From Flavobacteriaceae bacterium (GTDB taxonomy: Bacteria; Bacteroidota; Bacteroidia; Flavobacteriales; Flavobacteriaceae), in NCBI GenBank assembly GCA_030633225.1, contig DAOVTF010000127.1:1-6463 (forward strand): a stretch of 6,463 nucleotides of DNA, given 5' to 3'. Under the pieces are notes generated by a model that saw only the letters and a list, made by a program, of their open reading frames with translations, was not told where the DNA came from and made no database searches. The position numbers and the translations under genes were made by a program. This document shows, one piece after another, positions 1 through 6,067 of this stretch. The first letter of the stretch is position 1. The number at the start of each line of letters is the position of its first letter.

Positions 1-531
1 ACTTCCTGAAGCTACAGAAAATTGACTTCTCCAGCCGGCAAGTATTCCAGCAACATAAATACCATCAATAACTTTATGATGGATGTTTTTTAACTGAATC
101 TGATCTTTTGCTGCAGTAAAATTTTGAGGTGGTTCTTTATACTGATTTAACCCTTCGATATTAAATAAATTTGAAGGGCCAACGGCTACTACAATAGTCT
201 TAACTTTATAGGAATTTTTATTTGTATTCACTATAAAATTTCCAGCTTTACCTTCTACTTTTGTCACTTTCTCTTTTTCAATTTGACTAACATGTGGGTA
301 TGTGTTTGTAAGTTGATTTTTACCGTTTTCTAAAATTTCTTTACCAGTTGTTCCAGGTTCTAAACCTAATACATTATTAAACAAACCACCAGATAATGCT
401 GAAGCCTTTTGATGCATAATAATGCCAATATTTTTATTTGTTGCAAAAGGTTTGTCTTTGGAAGAACCTAAAACCAAAGCACATGACATTCCAGCTGCAC
501 CACCTCCAATAATTAATACATCAAAATTCAT
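1..531 (-). CDS. Small FAD-dependent oxidoreductase (thioredoxin-reductase-like fold), 3' end cut by window
   Basis: The frame is open from the ATG at 531 to the window edge (177 codons seen), so the C-terminus is missing. The N-terminus MNFDVLIIGGGAAG carries the GxGxxG dinucleotide-binding motif (Gly9, Gly11, Gly14) of FAD-binding Rossmann folds. Residues 112-119 (TIVVAVGP) look like the strand before the second FAD contact, and 156-162 (DGIYVAG) is the usual C-terminal FAD motif of thioredoxin-reductase-like proteins, though the expected Asp after AG is replaced (AGILAGW). Only about 140 residues separate the two FAD motifs, too few for an inserted NAD(P)H domain, and no redox-active CxxC is visible. 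I infer a single-domain flavoprotein of roughly 200 residues whose electron donor and substrate are unknown. It begins 10 bp after the marC-like stop on the same strand, so the two are probably co-transcribed. Family confidence is good; the reaction is unknown. Confidence 0.85.
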   Translation of the reverse strand, partial: MNFDVLIIGGGAAGMSCALVLGSSKDKPFATNKNIGIIMHQKASALSGGLFNNVLGLEPGTTGKEILENGKNQLTNTYPHVSQIEKEKVTKVEGKAGNFIVNTNKNSYKVKTIVVAVGPSNLFNIEGLNQYKEPPQNFTAAKDQIQLKNIHHKVIDGIYVAGILAGWRSQFSVASGS

Positions 532-541
532 TTTTTTGTTT

Positions 542-1117
542 TTAATTAAATAATCCTTGAATGTTTGAAGCAAATAATTTTACCGCTATGGCTAATAAAA
601 TTACTCCAAATATTTTTCTTAATACTCCAATTCCACCTTTACCAATAAATTTTTCAATTTTAGGTGAAAATTTCAAGACCAAATAAACAAATATCATATT
701 CAATATAATTGCAATAATGATATTTATTGTATGAAATTCCGCTTTAAGCGATAAAATTGTTGTCATTGTTCCTGCCCCTGCAATCAAAGGAAAAGCTAAA
801 GGTACAACACTTGCTGTTTCCGGAGCTTCATCTTTATATAATTGTATTCCTAAAATCATTTCTAAAGCTAAAAACAGAATAACAAAAGACCCGGCAACAG
901 CAAAAGAGTAAACATCAATACCTATTAGTTTTAGTATTTCTGTTCCTAAAAAAAGAAAAGCTATCATAATAATGATGGCAACTATTGATGCTTTTTCTGA
1001 TTGTATATGACCAACTTTTTGACGTAAATCAATGATTATTGGTATGCTACCAATAATATCAATAACCGCGAATAATATTAGAGAAGCTGTAATAATTTCT
1101 TTAAAATCTAATTCCAT
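542..1117 (-). CDS. MarC family integral membrane protein
   Basis: This 191-residue inner-membrane protein has about six hydrophobic segments (roughly residues 8-27, 43-62, 66-90, 104-123, 131-149 and 165-185). It carries the MarC family re-entrant signatures: ILFAVIDIIGSIPI near the N-terminus and VPLAFPLIAGAGTMTTIL at about 105-122, where many family members have AGPG and this one has AGAG. The length is slightly under the usual 200 or so. MarC was once linked to multiple antibiotic resistance, but that link is not established; the archaeal relative SnatA transports small neutral amino acids, so transport is possible but unproven here. I chose the ATG at 1117 (MELDFKEI); the ATG at 1126 is a close alternative. 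The frame runs open to 1210, but that extension would cross the promoter region and overlap the divergent DUF3109 gene. It is the first gene of a likely operon with the FAD protein. Confidence 0.88.
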   Translation of the reverse strand: MELDFKEIITASLILFAVIDIIGSIPIIIDLRQKVGHIQSEKASIVAIIIMIAFLFLGTEILKLIGIDVYSFAVAGSFVILFLALEMILGIQLYKDEAPETASVVPLAFPLIAGAGTMTTILSLKAEFHTINIIIAIILNMIFVYLVLKFSPKIEKFIGKGGIGVLRKIFGVILLAIAVKLFASNIQGLFN

Positions 1118-1135
1118 TTTAAACATTTTATTGGG

Positions 1136-1165
1136 CAAATATAGGTATTTCAAAGAAAAAAGAAA
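1136..1165 (-). promoter_or_regulatory. Putative Bacteroidota-type promoter for marC-like/FAD operon
   Basis: Read on the minus strand, TATATTTG at 1143-1136 matches the Bacteroidota -7 consensus TAnnTTTG exactly. TTTC at 1165-1162, 18 bases upstream, is one mismatch from the -33 TTTG. Transcription would start close to 1130, just upstream of the chosen ATG at 1117, leaving a very short leader. This is one reason for preferring the start at 1117 over the longer frame beginning at 1210. Motif match only; no start-site data. Confidence 0.5.
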
Positions 1166-1178
1166 TAGTGTATTTTTG
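1148..1178 (+). promoter_or_regulatory. Putative Bacteroidota-type promoter for DUF3109 gene
   Basis: TATTTTTG at 1171-1178 is an exact TAnnTTTG match. TTTC at 1148-1151 lies 19 bases upstream, the normal spacing for a -33 element. The box is 23 bases before the ATG at 1202. It interleaves with the oppositely directed promoter of the marC-like operon, so the two may compete or share regulation. Motif match only. Confidence 0.5.
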
Positions 1179-1201
1179 CGATACAATTTTGAAAACAAAG
1201 T

Positions 1202-1771
1202 ATGTTTCAATTAAGAAAAACTATAGTATCTGAGGAGATTATTGAAAAGAATTTCTTGTGTAATTTGAACGCATGTAAAGGCGCATGTTGTATTGATGGA
1301 GATGCCGGTGCACCATTAGAAAAAAATGAATTAAAAATTTTAGAAGATATTTTTCCGATAGTTAAAACTTATTTAAGAAAAGAGGGATTAAAAGCAATTG
1401 AAGATCAAGGTATTTTTACGACAAATGAAGAAGGTGAAAATGAAACACCATTAATTGATGGAGCTGATTGCGCTTATGTGACTTTTGATGAAAATAATGT
1501 AGCTCTTTGTGCTATTGAAGAAGCTTATAACCAAGGAGAAATTAGCTTTAAAAAACCAATTTCTTGTCATTTGTATCCGGTTAGGGTTCAGGATTATAGT
1601 GAGTTTGCAGCGGTAAATTACCACCATTGGGAAATTTGTGATGATGCATGTTCTTTAGGAAAAGAATTACAAGTGCCAGTTTATAAATTTGTAAAACAAG
1701 CTTTAATTAGAAAATTTGGTGAAGATTGGTATGCTGAATTGGAAGAAATTGCGGATAAACACAATAAATAA
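1202..1771 (+). CDS. DUF3109 family cysteine-rich protein
   Basis: This 189-residue soluble protein has no signal peptide or membrane segment. It matches the DUF3109 family of Bacteroidota along its full length, from MFQLRKTIVSEEI to the C-terminal YKFVKQALIRKFGEDWYAEL. Nine cysteines are present: Cys20, 25, 29 and 30 in the cluster CNLNACKGACC, then Cys90, 103, 122 (CHLYPVR), 146 and 150 (CDDAC). The first cluster resembles the CxxxCxxxCC-type metal-binding motif of YkgJ-like zinc/iron-chelating proteins, so binding of a metal ion or Fe-S cluster is a reasonable inference. No reaction is known to me for this family. The ATG at 1202 fits the conserved family N-terminus and lies 23 bp after a promoter-like box. 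It is followed after 58 bp by the TPR-CHAT gene on the same strand; I see no strong terminator between them, so some read-through is possible. Confidence 0.9.
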   Translation: MFQLRKTIVSEEIIEKNFLCNLNACKGACCIDGDAGAPLEKNELKILEDIFPIVKTYLRKEGLKAIEDQGIFTTNEEGENETPLIDGADCAYVTFDENNVALCAIEEAYNQGEISFKKPISCHLYPVRVQDYSEFAAVNYHHWEICDDACSLGKELQVPVYKFVKQALIRKFGEDWYAELEEIADKHNK

Positions 1772-1829
1772 AAACTTCATTATTCTTTTAAAAACGCTAA
1801 GTTTAACATAATTTTTCTATTTTTACTTT

Positions 1830-4688
1830 GTGACCAAGTATATCCAGAATACAATTAAGTTATTTTTTTTACTTATCCCTCTATTTGTTTTTTCACAAAA
1901 AATAGATAGTGCTTATGTCTATGGGAGTAATCATAAAGCTAGAGCATTAGATAGAGAAGGTAAATTTACAGAGGCATATGATATAGTCAATGAAATTATT
2001 TCAAAATTAAAGAAAGAAAATAACCTAAAATATCTAGCATTTTCCTACCAAACTAAAGCAGGAATTGAAAGAAATCTAGGGGAATACCAAAAGTCTATTG
2101 CAACTTCACATGATGCACTTCAAATATGTTTACAATTAAAAGACACATTTAACATTGCATATAATTATAATTTAATAGGTGTAGGTTATTATTTCTTATC
2201 TGAATATGACAGTACTAAGATTTACTATGAAAAGTCATATGAATTAAAAAAGAAGATAGATGTAGAAGATAAAGTGCTTGCGGTATCAGCATACAATTTA
2301 GCAATTTTATATGAAGATCTTGTACAACCAGAAGAGGCTTTAAAACTATACAAAGATGCTGAACGTTATTTATTAAGAAGTAAATCAATAAAATCATTTT
2401 TATCAGATGTATATGTTGGAATTGCTCATCTGTATTTTTATAGAAAAGAAATTGAAAAAGCTGAAGAATATTCGGAAAAAGCGATTGATGTTGGATTAAA
2501 GTCATATGGAGAAAATAATCCAAATATGACTTTTGTTTATACTTCATATGCTAATATATTGGAATCAAAAGAAAAATATAAAGAAGCAATTATTCTACTT
2601 GAAAAAAGTTTAAAAATTAGGGAAAACACCTATGGAGAATACCATAAATGGACCTGTGAAAGTAATTATAAATTGGCTGAAGTTTTAGCTCTTGATAAAC
2701 AATATGATAAAGCCAAAGGTTATTTTATTAAAGCTATTAATGTTGGAGAAAAAGTTAATAGTGTTCAATTCTTGGCAAATGCTAAAACATATTTAGCAAA
2801 ATTGTACATTGATCAAGATATAAATTTTTACGAAGCGGAAAAATTATTATTAAGTGCTTTGAATATAAATATTGGTGTTTTTGGTTATAAAAATGATATT
2901 ATAGCTGAAATTTATTATTATTTGGCTCAGATTGCAAAAAAAAGAAATCAAAAAGATAAACTTTCAGCCTATGTTATACGAACTCTCCATTCATCAGCAT
3001 ACGATAAAAATAATTTAAATCAGGTTATTGCACCTTATAACGCTTTGGATGCTATAGTTTTAATGGGAGATTGGTATAATGATGAATATATTAGAACAAA
3101 AGATATTAATATACTTAAAAAAAGATATCAATTAATTGATGAAGAATTAGCTCTAATTAAGTACTCGCAAAAGAATTTTTCATCAGAGCAGTCAAAGATA
3201 AAAATTGCAAACGAATATCGTGAAATTTTTGAAAAAGGGTTAAATACTAGTTGGGAGCTATATCACAATACTAAAGAAGAAAGGTTTTTAGAAAAGGCAT
3301 TTGAACTCTCTGAAACTAATAGAAACACAACTTTACTTGAAGGTTTACAAGATTCAAAATATAAACTTTTTGGAGATATTCCCAACGAATTATTAGAGCA
3401 GGAAAACAAAATAAAACGAGATTTAGAATTAGTTAAACTTGATTTGTACTACGAAAAATCTGCTCAAGCTCCAGATAAAGAATTTATTAGTGACCTACTT
3501 AATAAAAGAATTTTACTAAGTAATAAATTAGATAGTTTACATATAACTTTTGATATAGATTATCCACGGTATGCTAATTTAAAGTACGCCAATAAAGTAA
3601 TAAGCATTTCAGATGTTCAATTAGAAATTGATAAAAAAACTCAGTTAGTAACATATTTTTTAGGAGATAGTAATTTATATTCTTTTATTATTACTAAGGA
3701 GAACGTTTCTTTTTTAAAAGGTAAAGTCGCAGACAAACTAGTTGAAAGTACTATAAAATTAAAAAAGAATTTAATTGACAGAAAAGATGTCAAAAACATT
3801 AGTAAAGATTTATATTTCTATTTATTGGGTCAGCAATTAAACAAAACAAAAAAAAATCTTGTAATTATTCCTGATAACGTTTTAAATTACATTCCCTTTG
3901 AAATTCTTTTGAACACTGAAAATAAACTTTTAATTGAAGATTACACAATATGTTACTCAGGTTCTGTTCATTTATTTTTGGAATTGAAAAATGATTTTTT
4001 CAATTATAATTCACCAAATTATTGGGCAGGTTTTTCACCTAAATACAAACAAGATTATGAATTATCTTCTATATCAGATGAGATCTCAACCATTTCAAAA
4101 ATGGTTAAGGGTAAATATTTTATTGGAGATGAGTCTAAAAAACAATCTTTTTTAGACAATAATAAAGAATTTTCAATATTACACTTAGCGATGCATGCGG
4201 AAATTGATAATGAAAATCCGATGTTTAATAAATTGATATTTAGTGATGATGAATTAACTTCTTCAGAGATTTATTTAAGCAATACCAAAGCAAATTTAGC
4301 TGTTTTAAGTGCATGTAATACTGGGTTTGGGAAATTAGAAAAAGGAGAAGGAGTAATGAGTATGGCTAGAGCATTTCACTTTTCTGGAGTTCCTTCAGTA
4401 ATTATGAGTTTATGGAAAGTTCCAGATAAAGAAACTAATAAGGTTATGATTGCTTTTTATAAACATTTAAAAAGTGGTGAGACTAAAAGTGAAGCTTTGA
4501 AAAACGCTAAACTAGATTTTTTAAAATCAACTAGTGATATTAATTTAAAACACCCATATTATTGGTCTGGATTTGTTTTAAACGGAAATACAAATCCATT
4601 AATACCTACTAAAAACTATAACTACCTAATAATTGGATTTTTTATTATTGGAATTGTAATATTTGGTGTAAAATGGATTAAGAAATAA
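1830..4688 (+). CDS. Membrane-anchored, exported TPR-CHAT protease-like protein
   Basis: A 952-residue protein. Residues 1-23 form a signal peptide (core LFFLLIPLFVFSQ, no lipobox), probably cleaved before Gln23. Residues about 31-385 are TPR-like helical repeats; the clearest, 230-305, resemble kinesin-light-chain TPRs (KYKEAIILLEKSLKIRENTYG). A helical linker (about 390-600) is typical of bacterial TPR-CHAT proteins. The CHAT domain spans about 600-920, with the catalytic-type His in HLAMHAE (His789), Cys in LSACNTGFG (Cys829) and the conserved end motif YYWSGFVLNG (910-919). Residues about 932-949 form one transmembrane helix followed by KWIKK. The predicted topology is TPR and CHAT in the periplasm with a tiny cytoplasmic tail. 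CHAT domains are caspase-like cysteine peptidases; the substrate here is not known. The start is GTG, the only standard start in a frame that opens at 1812. The gene converges, with a 9-bp gap, on an ECF sigma/membrane-regulator operon, which suggests a role in that pathway. Confidence 0.9.
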   Translation: MTKYIQNTIKLFFLLIPLFVFSQKIDSAYVYGSNHKARALDREGKFTEAYDIVNEIISKLKKENNLKYLAFSYQTKAGIERNLGEYQKSIATSHDALQICLQLKDTFNIAYNYNLIGVGYYFLSEYDSTKIYYEKSYELKKKIDVEDKVLAVSAYNLAILYEDLVQPEEALKLYKDAERYLLRSKSIKSFLSDVYVGIAHLYFYRKEIEKAEEYSEKAIDVGLKSYGENNPNMTFVYTSYANILESKEKYKEAIILLEKSLKIRENTYGEYHKWTCESNYKLAEVLALDKQYDKAKGYFIKAINVGEKVNSVQFLANAKTYLAKLYIDQDINFYEAEKLLLSALNINIGVFGYKNDIIAEIYYYLAQIAKKRNQKDKLSAYVIRTLHSSAYDKNNLNQVIAPYNALDAIVLMGDWYNDEYIRTKDINILKKRYQLIDEELALIKYSQKNFSSEQSKIKIANEYREIFEKGLNTSWELYHNTKEERFLEKAFELSETNRNTTLLEGLQDSKYKLFGDIPNELLEQENKIKRDLELVKLDLYYEKSAQAPDKEFISDLLNKRILLSNKLDSLHITFDIDYPRYANLKYANKVISISDVQLEIDKKTQLVTYFLGDSNLYSFIITKENVSFLKGKVADKLVESTIKLKKNLIDRKDVKNISKDLYFYLLGQQLNKTKKNLVIIPDNVLNYIPFEILLNTENKLLIEDYTICYSGSVHLFLELKNDFFNYNSPNYWAGFSPKYKQDYELSSISDEISTISKMVKGKYFIGDESKKQSFLDNNKEFSILHLAMHAEIDNENPMFNKLIFSDDELTSSEIYLSNTKANLAVLSACNTGFGKLEKGEGVMSMARAFHFSGVPSVIMSLWKVPDKETNKVMIAFYKHLKSGETKSEALKNAKLDFLKSTSDINLKHPYYWSGFVLNGNTNPLIPTKNYNYLIIGFFIIGIVIFGVKWIKK

Positions 4689-4714
4689 TAATAATTTCTA
4701 GTTGATAAAATCAA
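4681..4714. other. Convergent gene ends with two short inverted repeats
   Basis: The TPR-CHAT stop (4686-4688) and the stop of the opposing membrane regulator (4698-4700) are 9 bp apart. AGAAAT (4681-4686) and ATTTCT (4694-4699) are perfect inverted arms with a 7-base loop and lie across both stop codons. A second repeat, TTGAT-AAA-ATCAA (4702-4714), sits just inside the regulator gene. Both stems are short and A/T-rich with no clean U-tract, so at best they are weak bidirectional terminators. The two mRNAs probably overlap at their 3' ends. Confidence 0.3.
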
Positions 4715-5444
4715 TAATTTCTTTGGCTTCCTCTTGTTTAAAGGTGTTGGTAGGATGATTAGCAATTAGAGAAAATTGAGATAACGCTTTTTCATTTTCT
4801 CCATTTTTTAAATAAGCAAGACCTAAATACCAATTAGATAATTCATCAAAATTCTTATCTGATGTTGATTTGTTACTTGAAGTTGCAACTGGTAGAAGTA
4901 AGTTAATTGCTTCATTAGTTTTATTGAGGGATAAATAACACATTGCTTTGTAAAATTGGATATAATCTGCATCCGTATTGTCAACCGAGTTATATAAATT
5001 TATAGCTTTATGGTAGTTTTTATTTTCATAAGCTACAAAAGCCTTATACTCAATACTATTTATACTCTCACCTCTAACTACAGGTTGAACAATATTTCTA
5101 TAAGGCTCAAAATTTTGAGTATATAGCTGTTCATTTGAAGGAAAATAGGAATTATTTATAAACCAAAAACCAAAACCAACTAATAAAATTATAGAAGCAG
5201 CAACCAGCCACTTTTTAGGTAAAAACAAAACCTTTGATTTATTGTTAATATTTTTCTCAAAATTTTGAAGGGTTGATTTTAAATTCTCCGTTTGAGTTAT
5301 TGAAATCACTTTCTTTAAATCCTTTTGAAAAACAAACTCACTTTTAAACTCTTCATCAGAGTGTAATAAGTCATTAAATAAAAGCTGCTCCTTTGGAGTT
5401 AAATTATTTTCAAAATATTTATCTATTAAATCAATATTTTTCAT
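4698..5444 (-). CDS. Single-pass membrane protein with periplasmic TPRs, probable anti-sigma factor
   Basis: A 248-residue protein in three parts. Residues 1-78 are cytoplasmic and begin with a pattern common in Bacteroidota anti-sigma-like proteins (IDKYFENNLTPKEQLLFNDL, then a D-EEF spacing). One transmembrane helix covers about 79-96 (WLVAASIILLVGFGFWFI), preceded by PKK as expected for N-in topology. A periplasmic domain (about 105-248) has about three TPR-like helix pairs (near 129-150, 161-184 and 200-228, the last reading WYLGLAYLKNGENEKALSQF). It starts 2 bp after the stop of the sigma factor gene, so the two are surely co-transcribed and probably translationally coupled. By topology and position I infer that the N-terminal segment holds the sigma factor and the TPR domain senses a periplasmic partner. 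There is no FecR domain and no zinc-binding HxxxCxxC motif. The anti-sigma role is an inference; a generic TPR adaptor is the alternative. Confidence 0.78.
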   Translation of the reverse strand: MKNIDLIDKYFENNLTPKEQLLFNDLLHSDEEFKSEFVFQKDLKKVISITQTENLKSTLQNFEKNINNKSKVLFLPKKWLVAASIILLVGFGFWFINNSYFPSNEQLYTQNFEPYRNIVQPVVRGESINSIEYKAFVAYENKNYHKAINLYNSVDNTDADYIQFYKAMCYLSLNKTNEAINLLLPVATSSNKSTSDKNFDELSNWYLGLAYLKNGENEKALSQFSLIANHPTNTFKQEEAKEIIDFIN

Positions 5445-5446
5445 AA

Positions 5447-5998
5447 CTAAATAATTGTTAATTCTTTAAGTTGTTTAACACATCGAGATTTTTGACTTTT
5501 CAAAACTTTTTTATCGCTATATTTTAAAACTTCTGTAATTTCATCTAGTGTGAAACCTTGATAATAAAATAAAGTTAAAATATCTTTACAACGTTCACCA
5601 AGTTTATTCAGACCAATTTTCAAGAGCCTTTGTTGATTAGTTAAATTATCCGGGTAAAGGTTAACATCATAATCAAAACTTTTTTCACTTATTTCAATGT
5701 CATCCGAATATTTCATTTTAGAATTTTCTCGAAAAGAATGAAAAATTTTATATTTTCCAATTGCAAAAAGATACGTAGAAATGCTACTATTTAATTCATT
5801 AATTTTTCCTGTAACCACATTTTTGTGAAACACCAAAATAGCATCTTGGTATATATCCGAAGCATCATAACTATTCACACCATATTTTTTAGAAAAATTA
5901 ATAAAAGCGTCTCTGTTATCTGAATAAATTTTTTGAAAAGTTGCGTTATCTCCCTTTCTTATTAATTCTAATATATTTTTTGTGTTATCATTTTTCAT
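5447..5998 (-). CDS. ECF-type sigma-70 family RNA polymerase sigma factor
   Basis: A 183-residue cytoplasmic protein with the two-domain ECF layout. Sigma region 2 (about 20-92) includes DASDIYQDAILVFHKNV, the core-RNA-polymerase-binding and -10-recognition helices, and ISTYLFAIGKYKIFHSFR. An acidic linker (about 98-120) leads to region 4 (about 121-181), with LGERCKDILTLFYYQGFTLD and a C-terminal recognition helix ending KSQKSRCVKQLKEL. This region 4 style is familiar from Bacteroidota ECF factors. The length is normal. I chose the ATG at 5998 (MKNDNTKN). The frame also has an ATG at 6034, but its 12 extra residues (MFYIYCFIFQFE) are hydrophobic, unlike the family, and encoded by a tandem repeat that looks like promoter DNA. 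It heads a two-gene operon with the membrane TPR protein, its likely antagonist. An IS982-type element ends about 70 bp upstream. The regulon cannot be deduced from this window. Confidence 0.92.
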   Translation of the reverse strand: MKNDNTKNILELIRKGDNATFQKIYSDNRDAFINFSKKYGVNSYDASDIYQDAILVFHKNVVTGKINELNSSISTYLFAIGKYKIFHSFRENSKMKYSDDIEISEKSFDYDVNLYPDNLTNQQRLLKIGLNKLGERCKDILTLFYYQGFTLDEITEVLKYSDKKVLKSQKSRCVKQLKELTII

Positions 5999-6006
5999 TT
6001 CAAATT

Positions 6007-6035
6007 GAAATATAAAACAATAAATATAAAACAAT
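6007..6035 (-). promoter_or_regulatory. Possible promoter of the sigma-factor operon
   Basis: On the minus strand, ATTG at 6035-6032 is followed after 17 bases by TATATTTC (6014-6007). This is one mismatch each from the Bacteroidota -33 TTTG and -7 TAnnTTTG elements. Transcription would start almost at the ATG (5998). Because of the 14-bp tandem duplication, a second copy of the -7-like sequence (TATATTTA, 6028-6021) lies 14 bases further upstream and would leave a more usual leader, but it has a poorer -33 (GTT). Which one works, if either, cannot be told from sequence. Confidence 0.35.
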
Positions 6036-6038
6036 AAA
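6011..6038. repeat. Perfect 14-bp tandem duplication upstream of sigma factor
   Basis: The unit TATAAAACAATAAA occurs twice head to tail (6011-6024 and 6025-6038), with a degenerate A/T-rich continuation (TAAATAAAACG) after it. It lies 13-40 bases upstream of the sigma-factor ATG and carries the promoter-like boxes, so copy number could alter promoter spacing or number. Confidence 0.9.
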
Positions 6039-6067
6039 TAAATAAAACGAATTTTTTAAATAATATT

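Noticed and set aside
1118..1210. N-terminal extension of the marC-like gene to an ATG at 1210
   Set aside because: The extra 31 residues do not resemble MarC N-termini, would overlap the DUF3109 start and would be encoded by the promoter region.
1032..1214. A 60-codon open frame on the plus strand
   Set aside because: It lies antisense to the marC-like gene and its promoters, with no recognisable protein character.
1772..1829. Terminator or regulatory RNA between the DUF3109 and CHAT genes
   Set aside because: No hairpin of useful length was found in these 58 bases.
2215..2547. A 110-codon open frame on the minus strand
   Set aside because: It is wholly antisense to the TPR region of the CHAT gene, whose own frame gives clear TPR sequence here.
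4702..4714. Intrinsic terminator TTGAT-AAA-ATCAA
   Set aside because: The stem is 5 A/T-rich base pairs with no proper U-tract; listed only as a short inverted repeat.
5999..6034. Longer start of the sigma factor at 6034
   Set aside because: It adds a hydrophobic segment unlike the family and encoded by the tandem repeat and promoter-like DNA.
1830..6040. Type III-E CRISPR (Craspase) locus
   Set aside because: The TPR-CHAT plus sigma combination invites it, but there is no repeat-spacer array and no Cas gene, and the CHAT protein has a signal peptide. Only an analogy is kept.
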